Shown here in pieces: positions 39,111-52,895 of a stretch of DNA of 64,000 bases (the stretch's first letter is position 1; each line of letters opens with the position of its first letter). The notes under the pieces are model-generated. The model had not been told where the DNA came from and searched no databases. It saw only the letters and a program-made list of their open reading frames with translations. The DNA is from Nectonema munidae (Eukaryota; Nematomorpha; Nectonematoida; Nectonematidae), in contig JAUIRK010000142.1 of the NCBI GenBank assembly GCA_030549495.1, forward strand, positions 1 through 64,000, read 5' to 3'. The position numbers and the translations under genes are program-made.

Positions 39111-42100
39111 AAAGCTTCGATAAAAAAACGAGATCGAAGTCGTACCAAACTTGGATATTTATAGGAAATAAGATTTTTTCGTACGTAACTGGGAACCATT
39201 AATTTTACAAAAAAAAACTATCGAGCGGTAATAAAATTTCGAAACGTAACGTACCGTAAACCACCACTTTTTGAGTGAATAGATACGCTAAGTGTCCTTT
39301 GAAGAAGAATTATCTGCAAAATATATTACATTTTTGTCTTGAATTTTGTTTAACAGTCACTTTATCAATATCAAGTTTAGAAAAGCTCTTCTTTCATTTG
39401 CAGCTTCAATTATTCATTTGATAAAAAAGACGTATACAAATAAATTATAACAAACAGATAGGCCAAAAAATAAGTTAAAAATGAGAAAGGTGTAGCCCTA
39501 AAAAGGGCTTCGGTATTTTAAGTTATGGCTGGAAAAAATCAATCTAAAAAGTATTACCTTTGCATGGAAATGCTTTAACATTTCCTATATTATCACACGT
39601 TAATTTGCCCCATGTATATGAATATACACCCAATTATATTTGTGTAATATTTTATTTTCCTGAAATTTCTGAGAAACATGGAGATTATAGGAAAAATTCC
39701 AAGTTCAATCAATTTATACTTTTAAAGCTTATCAAAACATGTTGATTACGAAAATGTAAAACGATGTCAATTTCTAAATGATAAAATACTTTAATAGCCA
39801 CTTTTAATATTTTTAAAAAAGTTAAATTTAAAAGCGAAAAAAAATGGATTCGAACAATTTAAAATTAATTGCATATTTGTAATAATCGCATTTGAAATTC
39901 ACGCTTTAGGTGTTTTGGGATTAAAAGACACCCACTCATTAAGTAGTAAAGAGAAAAAGTAACATTAATATAATTTCATTTAAAAAAAGAACTAAAAATT
40001 CAACTATTTCCCCCTACTGATTCACTCATCTCCGTGCTTTTCAGATTTTGTTGTCTTAGTGAAATTCTTGGTATTTTTAGCATTGTGTACCAGACTCTTG
40101 ATAGGTTCCCATTTGCCGTGCTTCTAGATATTGATCTTTGAAGCAACAAGCCCACATTAAAACCATTTCGTGACCAGTGTATAATATATGATACATAAAT
40201 AATTTTACCTTCGTCTGCTTTTTCAAATAGTTTTGTATATGAATCTTCTGCTTTTTAATAAATATTGTCTTGTTTTTCTGGTAATGAAAGGGTTAAAGTG
40301 TTTCTTGTTACTCACTCTACTATCGGTATAAATACTTGTTATATGACTCTGTTAAGATTTTATCTTAAATTAGTCCCGAAGTTTTTAAGACCTTGAAAAT
40401 CAAATTTAATCTCTCTCAAAGAATGCATTACTAAGTGGTAAAGTAAAATATGTTTAAGCAGTCCCGCCATTATACAAAATACAACTTCAGTCTCGGCTTT
40501 TAAATATATAGACATTATGAAAGCTTAAGTATCCTGTGTCGAATTGTCCCTTAACTATAAAAAGGACTCTAGTCCTGTGACTATTGGTCATCTATGTGCT
40601 TACCTGAATTTTAACTTTGTTATATAAATAATATTTTTAAAAATCCGTTAGCTAAATATTTAATGCGGAGAGAAGGTGAAAAATCGGAAGTCTCTAGGTC
40701 AAAACAAGAGTAGTGGCATGTATTTAAAAACTCTGGCTAAACTAGTTGTCGTAATTTTAGTATACAAACTAAAATATCAAATAAGGAAATTTAGCGTACA
40801 ATTTATTAGAGATAAATTAATTTTATACAATTAAAAAAAATATTGAAAACAATAAGAAAAATTCAGCCTGGTAGGCTTTTAAAATTAAAGCTTTAAAAAG
40901 TTCTTACTGAAAATAAAAGATCAATAAAATCTTTCTTGTAATTTTTGTAGTCTTGACTAGAACCTGGCTTGTATCATGAAGGTTTCTGAGTCGAATACAA
41001 GAATTTCAAACATCATTGCACATATTTAGATATAAGCGGTGCAGGTTGTATCTTTTAGGTAAATAAACTCGACACTTTGTAACTTTCTTCTGGTAGTGAG
41101 TTAAAGACAGTGTGTATTTAAAGTTGAATTTAGTCTTGCGAACAAATCGTCCAATTTAAGATTGCCAACACCATATCTTTTATATCTTTTGAATATTACA
41201 CGTCGGATCTTTGTTATGAAGTACCAACACCATATCTTTTATATCTTTTGGATATTAAACGTCGGATCTTTGGTATAAAGCGCCAAAAGTGTTAGTCTTA
41301 GAAAAAGTCTTGTACGTAGTTAGATTTTGTAAAATATAAAACAGACGAAAATTTTTAGAAAAAATTTAAATTGAATGAGAATAATAATAAATAAAATTAT
41401 AAAAATAGAAATTTATTTTTTAAAATATAAAATAATAGTTATATATATACAATGCTTCATTTGATTTTTAAAAATTTTGAATGGCGTAGTAATCTGTAAT
41501 TGAGTTGAAATAAGTTATACGCTCGCGGCGTAGTAATATTTAATGGAGTGTTACCCGGTTACAATAATAATAATGCGCTACAATAAATAAAGAAATAATA
41601 CTTAAAACTATGTATATATATATTGATTATTTATTAAAACAACTTTTTAAATTAAAAAATATATTTTTGAAATTATAAAGAAGATTTTTAATTATTAAAT
41701 TTAATATAATTTGAATTTTTTTGTAATTTGATTTTCGTTTAATGCAATTTTCAGTAATGGCGGATTTAAATTTTTTTCTCCTATAGCCAGATTTGTTTAA
41801 CTTATTTTAAGGGAAAAGAATAGGCTCTAATATTGAAATGATTTAAAAGATATGCTCTTTATTTTACGCGAAGGATATGGGAATCTTTTACTTTCGACAA
41901 ATTTGCAATGCCATGGAGTTTTTATATCACTCTACGAATTTAAATCTTTATATAAAAAGTGTAGATCTAGCGAAAACCACTTTTTATATCCCCAGCAAAT
42001 CAAAGGAAGCAAAAAAGTTATTAAAAACAAAGTTAAATTCAAATGTCCGAGAATTCTTTGAATACCTTAAAGAGTATATTTTTTTATCAAATATTGAATA

Positions 42101-43204
42101 ATCGTGTTTAAAATTTATAAAAAAATTGTTGTACTTTATTAATTATTCGCTACGACTTATTTTTGTGAATAAATACTTAATTATTAATAAAGAATTTATA
42201 AATCTGTTTTTTCTTTTTCATACCTTAATATTTTACTTCCTTTAATTTGTTCTTATAGCTAATACTGGAAACGCCCCTCTTATCTGCAATCCTATGATGA
42301 TTACCATAAGGCAATTCCACACAGGTTTAACCACCATTCAATTTTTTAACATTAAACTATTGATAACAGTTTTTTATATCTATCAACTATATTAGCAAAT
42401 CATAGTTGCCAACATCTGAAGGGCAAAATGGTAGAAATTATACACTGAAAATAAAAGATGACAGATTTATTATAAATTCAAAATATGATGAATAGATAAC
42501 TAATTTACCAGGGTAACATTCAATTTTCACAATCCTTTTCCGTCATAAAAAGGTGCTTGGTATGTGGAGATTTTTGCTTCAGGGAGCAGTTTTGCTGTGG
42601 GTACTCACCAGGGTAATTACAAAAATTATTTTTTGATGAAACCACTTGCAAACGAGGAACTTTTATGTGTAATTTAAAAATACTATTATTATTTTTGCAT
42701 TTTACAAAAAAACTTCCCTCCGCACGTTGACAAAAATTTTTTAAAAATCTCAGAACTTAGTTATTTTATTTAAGAAGGTAATCATTAAAATTAAAGAAAA
42801 TTTATTTGCACAAAAGATAATAATAGAGATAAGTTAAGAGATAATAAAAAAAATTAAAAATTTTTTTTCCTAACTTTAGGTTTAAAAATCTAAAATTTTT
42901 TGAGCACCTATGTAATTCCTCCATAAGTTTTACCGCACATTCATATTTTGGTTGGATCTTGGAATATCAATTATTGATTTTTCAACTTTCCAGTGTCTCC
43001 TCAATCAATTTATTGCCTTCTTGCCCTTTGTCTTGTTGTTAAAGATGCTTTCGTTGTAGTGCTGCGTATGAAACGAAGCGTCAGCCCACTCATAAGAGAT
43101 GAACTAGCATGCTGTTCCGAGGATGCTACGCCAATCGGACAAAAGGAAAAATGCTATAAAAACGTATATTGCACGCGAATTCCATCTTGATTGATGTATG
43201 TTCG

Positions 43205-44187
43205 GTAGTTTCTTCCAATATATTTCCTAGTTTTGGAATCCTTTGAAGACTCTCTAGTCTCCAACTACTTCTTAAAATTTTATGCCCGCTATGTAGATGA
43301 CATTTTTTGCATTATGAACAAAAACCATATTAACCTGTTCCACTCAACCCTCAATAATTTCCATGAATGTTTAAAATTCAGGGTTGAATAAAAAAAACAT
43401 GACCCTACCCTTTTTAGATTGCGCTGTCACGAACCTATTCACACATAACGATACTTAGACTTCTTATCCAAACACCCCTTTGCACAAAAAATGATCTGAA
43501 ACGCCTTTTAACCGCTCATTTTATCTTTCATCTAATTCCGAGACACTAGAAATGGAAGTGAACAATGTCAAATCTATTTTAGAGTCAAATAACTATCCCA
43601 AATATGTAATTAAAAACTCACTACGTTCGTCCCAAAAAGTTTGGAAGATAAAGATAAAATTTTGATCGGAAAATATTTTCGAGAGTTTACAATTTTCGTA
43701 TTCAACCCACAAAAAAACTTTCATAATCCACAACTTCGACAATTTTTATTTCAACAAACTTAAACCGCACTATGTACTCACAACGTCACTTTGATTCCCA
43801 AGCCTAACAATCCCTTACACCAACTTCAAACACTTTTCGTGAGAATTATGATCGTCTCAAAACCAGTAACTGTGTATACAAAATAAACTGCATTGGTTGC
43901 ACTACTACATACATAGGCAAGACCGACAGACTGCTGCAAATTCGTATCAAAGAACAACAATACCTCGTCTCAAGGCATAAACAGAACGCTGAACTGAACC
44001 TCCATAACAATATGCTGCTTCAACCCCTAATAACCTATCCCACACATTCTTTCGACTTCGAAAATACAAAAATACTATGCACCTCATCCCCAAAATATCT
44101 CTTGTTCCTTGTGCGTTTGGATTAATCTTTCCACATTACCTTTATATTAGTACTTGATAAAGTACGTCATCATTCCGAAATATATCG
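43205..44187 (+). mobile_element. Broken Penelope-like element B, copy 5
   Basis: Same relic in unit copy 5. One private substitution near 43741 (CGACAATTTTT for CGACACTTTTT). Confidence 0.87.
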
Positions 44188-45228
44188 TTTTTGATAATAA
44201 AAATTCTTTGTTCCTTTTTGAACTATTTCAACTTATTTAACAAACTTTATATTTGAAAATCTAGTCTTCATTCTTACAAAACTAAAATGAGTTTTGATTG
44301 ATGTTCTGGCATATCTATGATGTATTTTGTAAAAAATAAGTAAAGCCAATAAAATCAGTATGAAAATGCTAGTTTATATGCAAAGTTAATTCACAAAAGC
44401 ATCTAATACATAAATAGCTTATTGACAGCTACTGTTAATTTTGATCACAACTTTTTTTAATTTTACTTTTTTGCTTGATTCTTTTTCTTCAAATTTCATA
44501 AAATTTTTGGCTTATATTTTTTAAATTTATTTTACTTATTTTGTTTTAGGCCATCTAAAATTTTATTTTATATTTGTACATTTTACTTAATTTCAAAAAT
44601 TCAAACAAATTAATTAAATTAATTGATTTTTTGACATCTTTAAAAGAAACCGTTGATGTCTCGTCTTAAAAAATAATTAAATGAGCTAAAAAAAATTAAT
44701 GTGATGTCTTTTAATATCTTAATTAAACATATCATTCTTGACGTATTCCCGCACAATATGAGAAATTTAAAGATAGCTCATAATTATTTGCTATATCACA
44801 AATTACAAAAATAAGACTTACAATATGCTAAAAAATTTTAATGGTATTTGGCTTTGGCAAAAAAAGCTTCCAATACAAAAAGATCTCTTTTATTATATCA
44901 AATTTAAGGAAGAATTAAAAATCTTATCAAGAACTGTTTTAAAATGTCAAGGGATTGATAAAAACATGGTAAGGTGGAATAAAAAAGACAGTTTGAAAAT
45001 GTATGGAAAGCATGTATGATTCACAACAGGGGCAAACCGCGATTGGTTAACTTGTTTTTAAAATAACCACTTTTAACCTTTTGCAATGATATGCCTTTTA
45101 TAATAACTTTTAAGGAAAAAAAACCTACCAGAAAAAGTTATAGAGCTTCAACAAAAACAAAAAATTTTTACAGCATAACTTAAGTTTTTTGAAAACTAAT
45201 TTGACGTATCCACTATAGCATACCCTAT

Positions 45229-45385
45229 GGGTGGCATGGCAGGTTGGTTGAGAAGATGGACTCGGCACGAAAGCCTCTGGGTTCGATTTCTCATCGATAC
45301 CAATTTGTTCATAGTTTGACATAAGCGGTACATCAGTGCTTTGTCAATGAAAACACACTCACGGTACCTTTACCTTACCTTTTAC
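45229..45385 (+). mobile_element. tRNA-derived SINE in unit copy 6
   Basis: Same element, unchanged from the common sequence although it lies in the most diverged unit. Confidence 0.65.
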
Positions 45386-46559
45386 TAAAGATTGAAAAAT
45401 TTGCTACATAATTAACATAAGAGAGAAAGGAGACAAAATAAACTAATAAAGCAATTTTCACTATTTAAAATGAAACTGTCTGTTCTCAGAATAATTTCAA
45501 AATAATAGGAGGCATAAAAAATGAGATAGTTTATCGGCACTTTATTTGATATTTTCAAGTTTTTATAAGCAGCAAATGCCAACGTATCAAGTACATTTTT
45601 AACAACTGATTTTGTTTCGATAATATATTTTTATTATAATAATCAACAAATTTTCTTAACAAAAATTATTTAATTAATTATGTACAGTGTAACTTACTAA
45701 ATTTAACAATTGAACGTTATAAAAAATATCTCTGCTCAAATATTAAACAAATAGAATATTTTTGCTTTTAAACTGAATAGCTAGTCAAAATATTAATTCC
45801 CAAATAGCTATTGAAAAAAAATTTCTTGACTTGAAAAAATTAAAGTTTTCAAATGTTACAAAATGTAACAAACGTACTGATAAAGATTAATAGTCATCTT
45901 TGTTAAAAAAAATTTTTAACGCGAGTCTGACAATATTCATTGATATAAAATTTTAACGATTTTTTTTCTCATTTAAAAACATAAACAAATTTTCATTTTT
46001 GCAAAATGTTTGGTGTATTGATGGAACTAAATTTTTTCAAAATCACTATAAATTTAAATTCACTATATCACATAAGTTTACTATGCATGGGATAATTGAT
46101 CAAGAATTAGTGTGGCTTTGATAGAAGCGATGGCCTACGTTACGGTCGAGAAGAAATTTCATAATTTTTACTTCACATTTATGTACCGTAAAATCGTATC
46201 AGAAAATAAAACTCGATATTTATAAAACGTATCAAAATTAAAAAAAAAAGTTTGAAGCAAAAAACGTAATGGAACATGAGGAAAAAGATTCTTTCGAGGT
46301 TATTTACCTTGAAAATAAACGTTTTAAATATTCTTTAGTTCAATAAATGCATATTTATATAAGTTTTTTATTTTCAATATTTTTATATTACTCGTTTAGA
46401 GCACTTTATTTGATTTAACATAGTTTGTTAAGCAAAATTCAAAAAACATAAAATTTGATATTTAATGAAATAAAAATTTCATATAAAATGGAGAAATTTG
46501 GAGAAGTTTATTAAAAATTCAATTATTACATCGTAATAAAAAGAGCGCTTTCAACTATT

Positions 46560-47973
46560 TTGTCTTTTAGCCTCAGAAAAAGTTCATTCAACACTCACTT
46601 GAGTGATACAAGAAATGATAAAACTATTTATATATTTGGAAACCTGATATTCTTAAAGAGTTTTAATGAAGAACACCTTGATATATCACCTTTTGATACC
46701 GACAACACCGATCTTTTAAAGGAATCCCGCACTCACGTCCTACACAATGACCTCATATTCCATGAATAAACCCTTTACAAACAAATTAAAGGCTTGCCCA
46801 TGGGATGTAAACTTTCATCTATTTTATCCAATATTTACTTACACTCCTTAGAAATAAAACTCTCCTAGCACCCTAATTTCCCCCATGAAACCTGGCACAG
46901 ATATGTCGACGAAATTTTCTTTCTATGGAACACCTCTAATAACCTTAACGAATTTTTCAAATTCGCCAACCACCATGATCCACATATCAAGTTCACCAAG
47001 GAAACCAACGAAACAGAACTTAATTACTTAGAAATCCAGATCCAAATAGTAAACAACACATTTAATTCATCACATAAAAATCCATTTTTCTTAATTACAA
47101 CTATGCCCACAAAAAAACCACCTACCTCGGCCATATCCCAAGAATATAGAAAATCAACAATACCAAAGTCTTACTGGGCAGTGATATTGAAAACCTTAAT
47201 TCAATTTTTATTCAAAACGGATACCCCCCCCCCCCCCCCATACCCTGAATAAATGGCACTCCGAATTCTCAGCCTTCCGTACCCTATATGTTCCATAAAA
47301 AATCTATTCCTCAATGAACTATATTTTTCTTCTACTCGTACTCCTCTAATACTACCTCCTATCCAAAACGCCCTATGCAAAAAATAGAAATGATCATCAA
47401 GAAACATAATCACCCTATTACAAATATCCAAAAAAGCCGTTAAATCAAAACCTATTTGTCCAATAAACCTAAACCATATCCACTACCCATCAAATTGCAA
47501 CAACAAATGCAACCACATCAACATCATTTATAAGATAAAATGCTTCCTGTGCAATAGTATCTATATTGGAGAAACCAAAAGACTTCCCTATCCCGCTTTA
47601 AGGAACACCTCAGGGATGCCAAACTTAAAAGTGCTAAGAAGGAAATAAGCTACCATACCTTATAATCCATTAGGATACACCAAGTGGGTGTTTCACTCTC
47701 CATGGAAGTAATTTAATTACGCCTCAAGCTACCTCCAACAACAACACAAAGAAGAATACTGAATCACGACACTAAAGCCCTATATCAACGCGCATCACAC
47801 ACAGCCAATAACCCACAATTAACACCTCTAACACAACCGAAACCCACCTCTTTTATTTTTAATAAAGACGTGTATAATTTTTGTTACGCCTATCTTATGA
47901 TATTCTATATGGATTATGTATATTACATGATTGTACAATAAATTGATCTAAGTGGAACAAGAAAAAATATATC
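46560..47973 (+). mobile_element. Broken Penelope-like element A, copy 6
   Basis: Same relic in the edge unit, more decayed than the others: it carries an additional break in the RT region and a short deletion. The C run at 47224-47239 is 16 long. Confidence 0.88.
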
Positions 47974-50900
47974 AAAGCTTCGATAAAAAAACGAGATCGA
48001 AGTCGTACCAAACTTGGATATTTATAGGAAATAAGATTTTTTTCGTACGTAACTGGGAACCATAAATTTTACAAAAAAAAAACTATCGAGCGGTAATAAA
48101 ATTTCGAAACGTAACGTACCGTAAACCACCACTTTTTGAGTGAATAGATACGCTAAGTGTCCTTTGAAGAAGAATTATCTGCAAAATATATTACATTTTT
48201 GTCTTGAATTTTGTTTAACAGTCACTTTATCAATATCAAGTTTAGAAAAGCTCTTCTTTCATTTGCAGCTTCAATTATTCATTTGATAAAAAAGACGTAT
48301 ACAAATAAATTATAACAAACAGATAGGCCAAAAAATAAGTTAAAAATGAGAAAGGTGTAGCCCTAAAAAGGGCTTCGGTATTTTAAGTTATGGCTGGAAA
48401 AAATCAATCTAAAAAGTATTACCTTTGCATGGAAATGCTTTAACATTTCCTATATTATCACACGTTAATTTGCCCCATGTATATGAATATACACCCAATT
48501 ATATTTGTGTAATATTTTATTTTCCTGAAATTTCTGAGAAACATGGAGATTATAGGAAAAATTCCAAGTTCAATCAATTTATACTTTTAAAGCTTATCAA
48601 AACATGTTGATTACGAAAATGTAAAACGATGTCAATTTCTAAATGATAAAATACTTTAATAGCCACTTTTAATATTTTTAAAAAAGTTAAATTTAAAAGC
48701 GAAAAAAAATGGATTCGAACAATTTAAAATTAATTGCATATTTGTAATAATCGCATTTGAAATTCACGCTTTAGGTGTTTTGGGATTAAAAGACACCCAC
48801 TCATTAAGTAGTAAAGAGAAAAAGTAACATTAATATAATTTCATTTAAAAAAAGAACTAAAAATTCAACTATTTCCCCCTACTGATTCACTCATCTCCGT
48901 GCTTTTCAGATTTTGTTGTCTTAGTGAAATTCTTGGTATTTTTAGCATTGTGTACCAGACTCTTGATAGGTTCCCATTTGCCGTGCTTCTAGATATTGAT
49001 CTTTGAAGCAACAAGCCCACATTAAAACCATTTCGTGACCAGTGTATAATATATGATACATAAATAATTTTACCTTCGTCTGCTTTTTCAAATAGTTTTG
49101 TATATGAATCTTCTGCTTTTTAATAAATATTGTCTTGTTTTTCTGGTAATGAAAGGGTTAAAGTGTTTCTTGTTACTCACTCTACTATCGGTATAAATAC
49201 TTGTTATATGACTCTGTTAAGATTTTATCTTAAATTAGTCCCGAAGTTTTTAAGACCTTGAAAATCAAATTTAATCTCTCTCAAAGAATGCATTACTAAG
49301 TGGTAAAGTAAAATATGTTTAAGCAGTCCCGCCATTATACAAAATACAACTTCAGTCTCGGCTTTTAAATATATAGACATTATGAAAGCTTAAGTATCCT
49401 GTGTCGAATTGTCCCTTAACTATAAAAAGGACTCTAGTCCTGTGACTATTGGTCATCTATGTGCTTACCTGAATTTTAACTTTGTTATATAAATAATATT
49501 TTTAAAAATCCGTTAGCTAAATATTTAATGCGGAGAGAAGGTGAAAAATCGGAAGTCTCTAGGTCAAAACAAGAGTAGTGGCATGTATTTAAAAACTCTG
49601 GCTAAACTAGTTGTCGTAATTTTAGTATACAAACTAAAATATCAAATAAGGAAATTTAGCGTACAATTTATTAGAGATAAATTAATTTTATACAATTAAA
49701 AAAAATATTGAAAACAATAAGAAAAATTCAGCCTGGTAGGCTTTTAAAATTAAAGCTTTAAAAAGTTCTTACTGAAAATAAAAGATCAATAAAATCTTTC
49801 TTGTAATTTTTGTAGTCTTGAATAGAACCTGGCTTGTATCATGAAGGTTTCTGAGTCGAATACAAGAATTTCAAACATCATTGCACATATTTAGATATAA
49901 GCGGTGCAGGTTGTATCTTTTAGGTAAATAAACTCGACACTTTGTAACTTTCTTCTGGTAGTGAGTTAAAGACAGTGTGTATTTAAAGTTGAATTTAGTC
50001 TTGCGAACAAATCGTCCAATTTAAGATTGCCAACACCATATCTTTTATATCTTTTGAATATTACACGTCGGATCTTTGTTATGAAGTACCAACACCATAT
50101 CTTTTATATCTTTTGGATATTAAACGTCGGATCTTTGGTATAAAGCGCCAAAAGTGTTAGTCTTAGAAAAAGTCTTGTACGTAGTTAGATTTTGTAAAAT
50201 ATAAAACAGACGAAAATTTTTAGAAAAAATTTAAATTGAATGAGAATAATAATAAATAAAATTATAAAAATAGAAATTTATTTTTTAAAATATAAAATAA
50301 TAGTTATATATATACAATGCTTCATTTGATTTTTAAAAATTTTGAATGGCGTAGTAATCTGTAATTGAGTTGAAATAAGTTATACGCTCGCGGCGTAGTA
50401 ATATTTAATGGAGTGTTACCCGGTTACAATAATAATAATGCGCTACAATAAATAAAGAAATAATACTTAAAACTATGTATATATATATTGATTATTTATT
50501 AAAACAACTTTTTAAATTAAAAAATATATTTTTGAAATTATAAAGAAGATTTTTAATTATTAAATTTAATATAATTTGAATTTTTTTGTAATTTGATTTT
50601 CGTTTAATGCAATTTTCAGTAATGGCGGATTTAAATTTTTTTCTCCTATAGCCAGATTTGTTTAACTTATTTTAAGGAAAAAAGAATAGGCTCTAATATT
50701 GAAATGATTTAAAAGATATGCTGTTTATTTTACGCGAAGGATATGGGAATCTTTTTACTTTCGACAAATTTGCAATGCCATGGAGTTTTTATATCACTCT
50801 ACGAATTTAAATCTTTATATAAAAAGTGTAGATCTAGCGAAAACCACTTTTGATATCCCCAGCAAATCAAAGGAAGCAAAAAAGTTATTAAAAACAAAGT

Positions 50901-52072
50901 TAAATTCAAATGTCCGAGAATTCTTTGAATACCTTAAAGAGTATATTTTTTTATCAAATATTGAATAATCGTGTTTAAAATTTATAAAAAAATTGTTGTA
51001 CTTTATTAATTATTCGCTACGACTTATTTTTGTGAATAAATACTTAATTATTAATAAAGAATTTTTAAATCTGTTTTTTTCTTTTTCATACCTTAATATT
51101 TTACTTCCTTTAATTTGTTCTTATAGCTAATACTGGAAACGCCCCTCTTATCTGCAATCCTATGATGATTACCATAAGGCAATTCCACACAGGTTTAACC
51201 ACCATTCAATTTTTTAACATTAAACTATTGATAACAGTTTTTTATATCTATCAACTATATTAGCAAATCATAGTTGCCAACATCTGAAGGGCAAATGGTA
51301 GAAATTATACACTGAAAATAAAAGATGACAGATTTATTATAAATTCAAAATATGATGAATAGATAACTAATTTACCAGGGTAACATTCAATTTTCACAAT
51401 CCTTTTCCGTCATAAAAAGGTGCTTGGTATGTGGAGATTTTTGCTTCAGGGAGCAGTTTTGCTGTGGGTACTCACCAGGGTAATTACAAAAATTATTTTT
51501 TGATGAAACCACTTGCAAACGAGGAACTTTTATGTGTAATTTAAAAATACTATTATTATTTTTGCATTTTACAAAAAAACTTCCCTCCGCACGTTGACAA
51601 AAATTTTTTAAAAATCTCAGAACTTAGTTATTTTATTTAAGAAGGTAATCATTAAAATTAAAGAAAATTTATTTGCACAAAAGATAATAATAGAGATAAG
51701 TAAAGGGATAATAAAAAAAATTAAAAAAATTTTTTTCCTAACTTTAGATTTAAAAATCCAAAATTTTTTGAGCACCTATGTAATTCCTCCATAAGTTTTA
51801 CCGCACATTCATATTTTGGTTGGATCTTGGAATATCAATTATTGATTTTTCAACTTTCCAGTGTCTCCTCAATCAATTTATTGCCTTCTTGCCCTTTGTC
51901 TTGTTGTTAAAGATGCTTTCGTTGTAGTGCTGCGTATGAAACGAAGCGTCAGCCCACTCATAAGAGATGAACTAGCATGCTGTTCCGAGGATGCTACGCC
52001 AATCGGACAAAAGGAAAAATGCTATAAAAACGTATATTGCACGCGAATTCCATCTTGATTGATGTATGTTCG

Positions 52073-52895
52073 GTAGTTTCTTCCAATATATTTCCTAGTC
52101 TCCAACTACTTCTTAAAATTTTATGCCCGCTATGTAGATGACATTTTTTGCATTATGAACAAAAACCATATTAACCTGTTCCACTCAACCCTCAATAATT
52201 TCCATGAATGTTTAAAATTCAGGGTTGAATAAAAAAAACATGACCCTACCCTTTTTAGATTGCGCTGTCACGAACCTATTCACACATAACGATACTTAGA
52301 CTTCTTATCCAAACACCCCTTTGCACAAAAAATGATCTGAAACGCCTTTTAACCGCTCATTTTATCTTTCATCTAATTCCGAGACACTAGAAATGGAAGT
52401 GAACAATGTCAAATCTATTTTAGAGTCAAATAACTATCCCAAATATGTAATTAAAAACTCACTACGTTCGTCCCAAAAAGTTTGGAAGATAAAGATAAAA
52501 TTTTGATCGGAAAATATTTTCGAGAGTTTACAATTTTCGTATTCAACCCACAAAAAAACTTTCATAATCCACAACTTCGACACTTTTTATTTCAACAAAC
52601 TTAAACCGCACTATGTACTCACAACGTCACTTTGATTCCCAAGCCTAACAATCCCTTACACCAACTTCAAACACTTTTCGTGAGAATTATGATCGTCTCA
52701 AAACCAGTAACTGTGTATACAAAATAAACTGCATTGGTTGCACTACTACATACATAGGCAAGACCGACAGACTGCTGCAAATTCGTATCAAAGAACAACA
52801 ATACCTCGTCTCAAGGCATAAACAGAACGCTGAACTGAACCTCCATAACAATATCCTGCTTCAACCCCAATAACCTATCCCACACATTCTTTCGA
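52073..52895 (+). mobile_element. Broken Penelope-like element B, copy 6 (cut by array edge)
   Basis: Same relic in the edge unit, with a short internal deletion between CTAG repeats and its last ~130 bp missing. The sequence changes after CACACATTCTTTCGA into hAT transposase sequence on the other strand. Confidence 0.87.

Larger units (their letters stand above)
35298..44187 (+). repeat. Array unit, copy 5
   Basis: 8890 bp, the longest copy. Private small insertions include an extra AACCTTTT repeat near 36187-36200, an extra TA just upstream of the SINE near 36335, and GATGTCATCGTC near 35766 in place of GATGTCTCGTC. A private one-base deletion near 41888 changes the frame of a short open reading frame there, which argues against that frame being under constraint. 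Confidence 0.95.
1..52895. repeat. Tandem array of ~8.88-kb macrosatellite units (6 copies)
   Basis: The motif TTTTTGATAATAAAAATTC recurs at 1, 8879, 17757, 26638, 35298 and 44188, and everything between recurs in the same order and orientation. Spacings are 8878, 8878, 8881, 8660 and 8890 bp. By eye copies differ by scattered substitutions, small indels and homopolymer length only, about 99% identity. The sixth copy ends at about 52895, some 130 bp short of a full unit, where it meets a hAT transposase. The window begins at an arbitrary phase of the unit, so the array most likely extends to the left. The unit carries two broken Penelope-like elements and one SINE and no recognisable host gene. 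Confidence 0.97.
44188..52895 (+). repeat. Array unit, copy 6 (truncated edge copy)
   Basis: 8708 bp; the last ~130 bp of the unit are missing. This is the most diverged copy. It has an 11-bp deletion in PLE A near 47110, a 27-bp deletion in PLE B near 52100 (between CTAG repeats), and clustered differences at 51700-51770. Greater divergence in the outermost copy is expected where homogenisation by unequal exchange is weakest. Its end at TTCGA is the junction with the hAT element. Confidence 0.95.

Noticed and set aside
1-52895. CRISPR array or bacterial repeat system
   Set aside because: The repeats are 8.9 kb long with transposon content; there are no short spacer-separated repeats.
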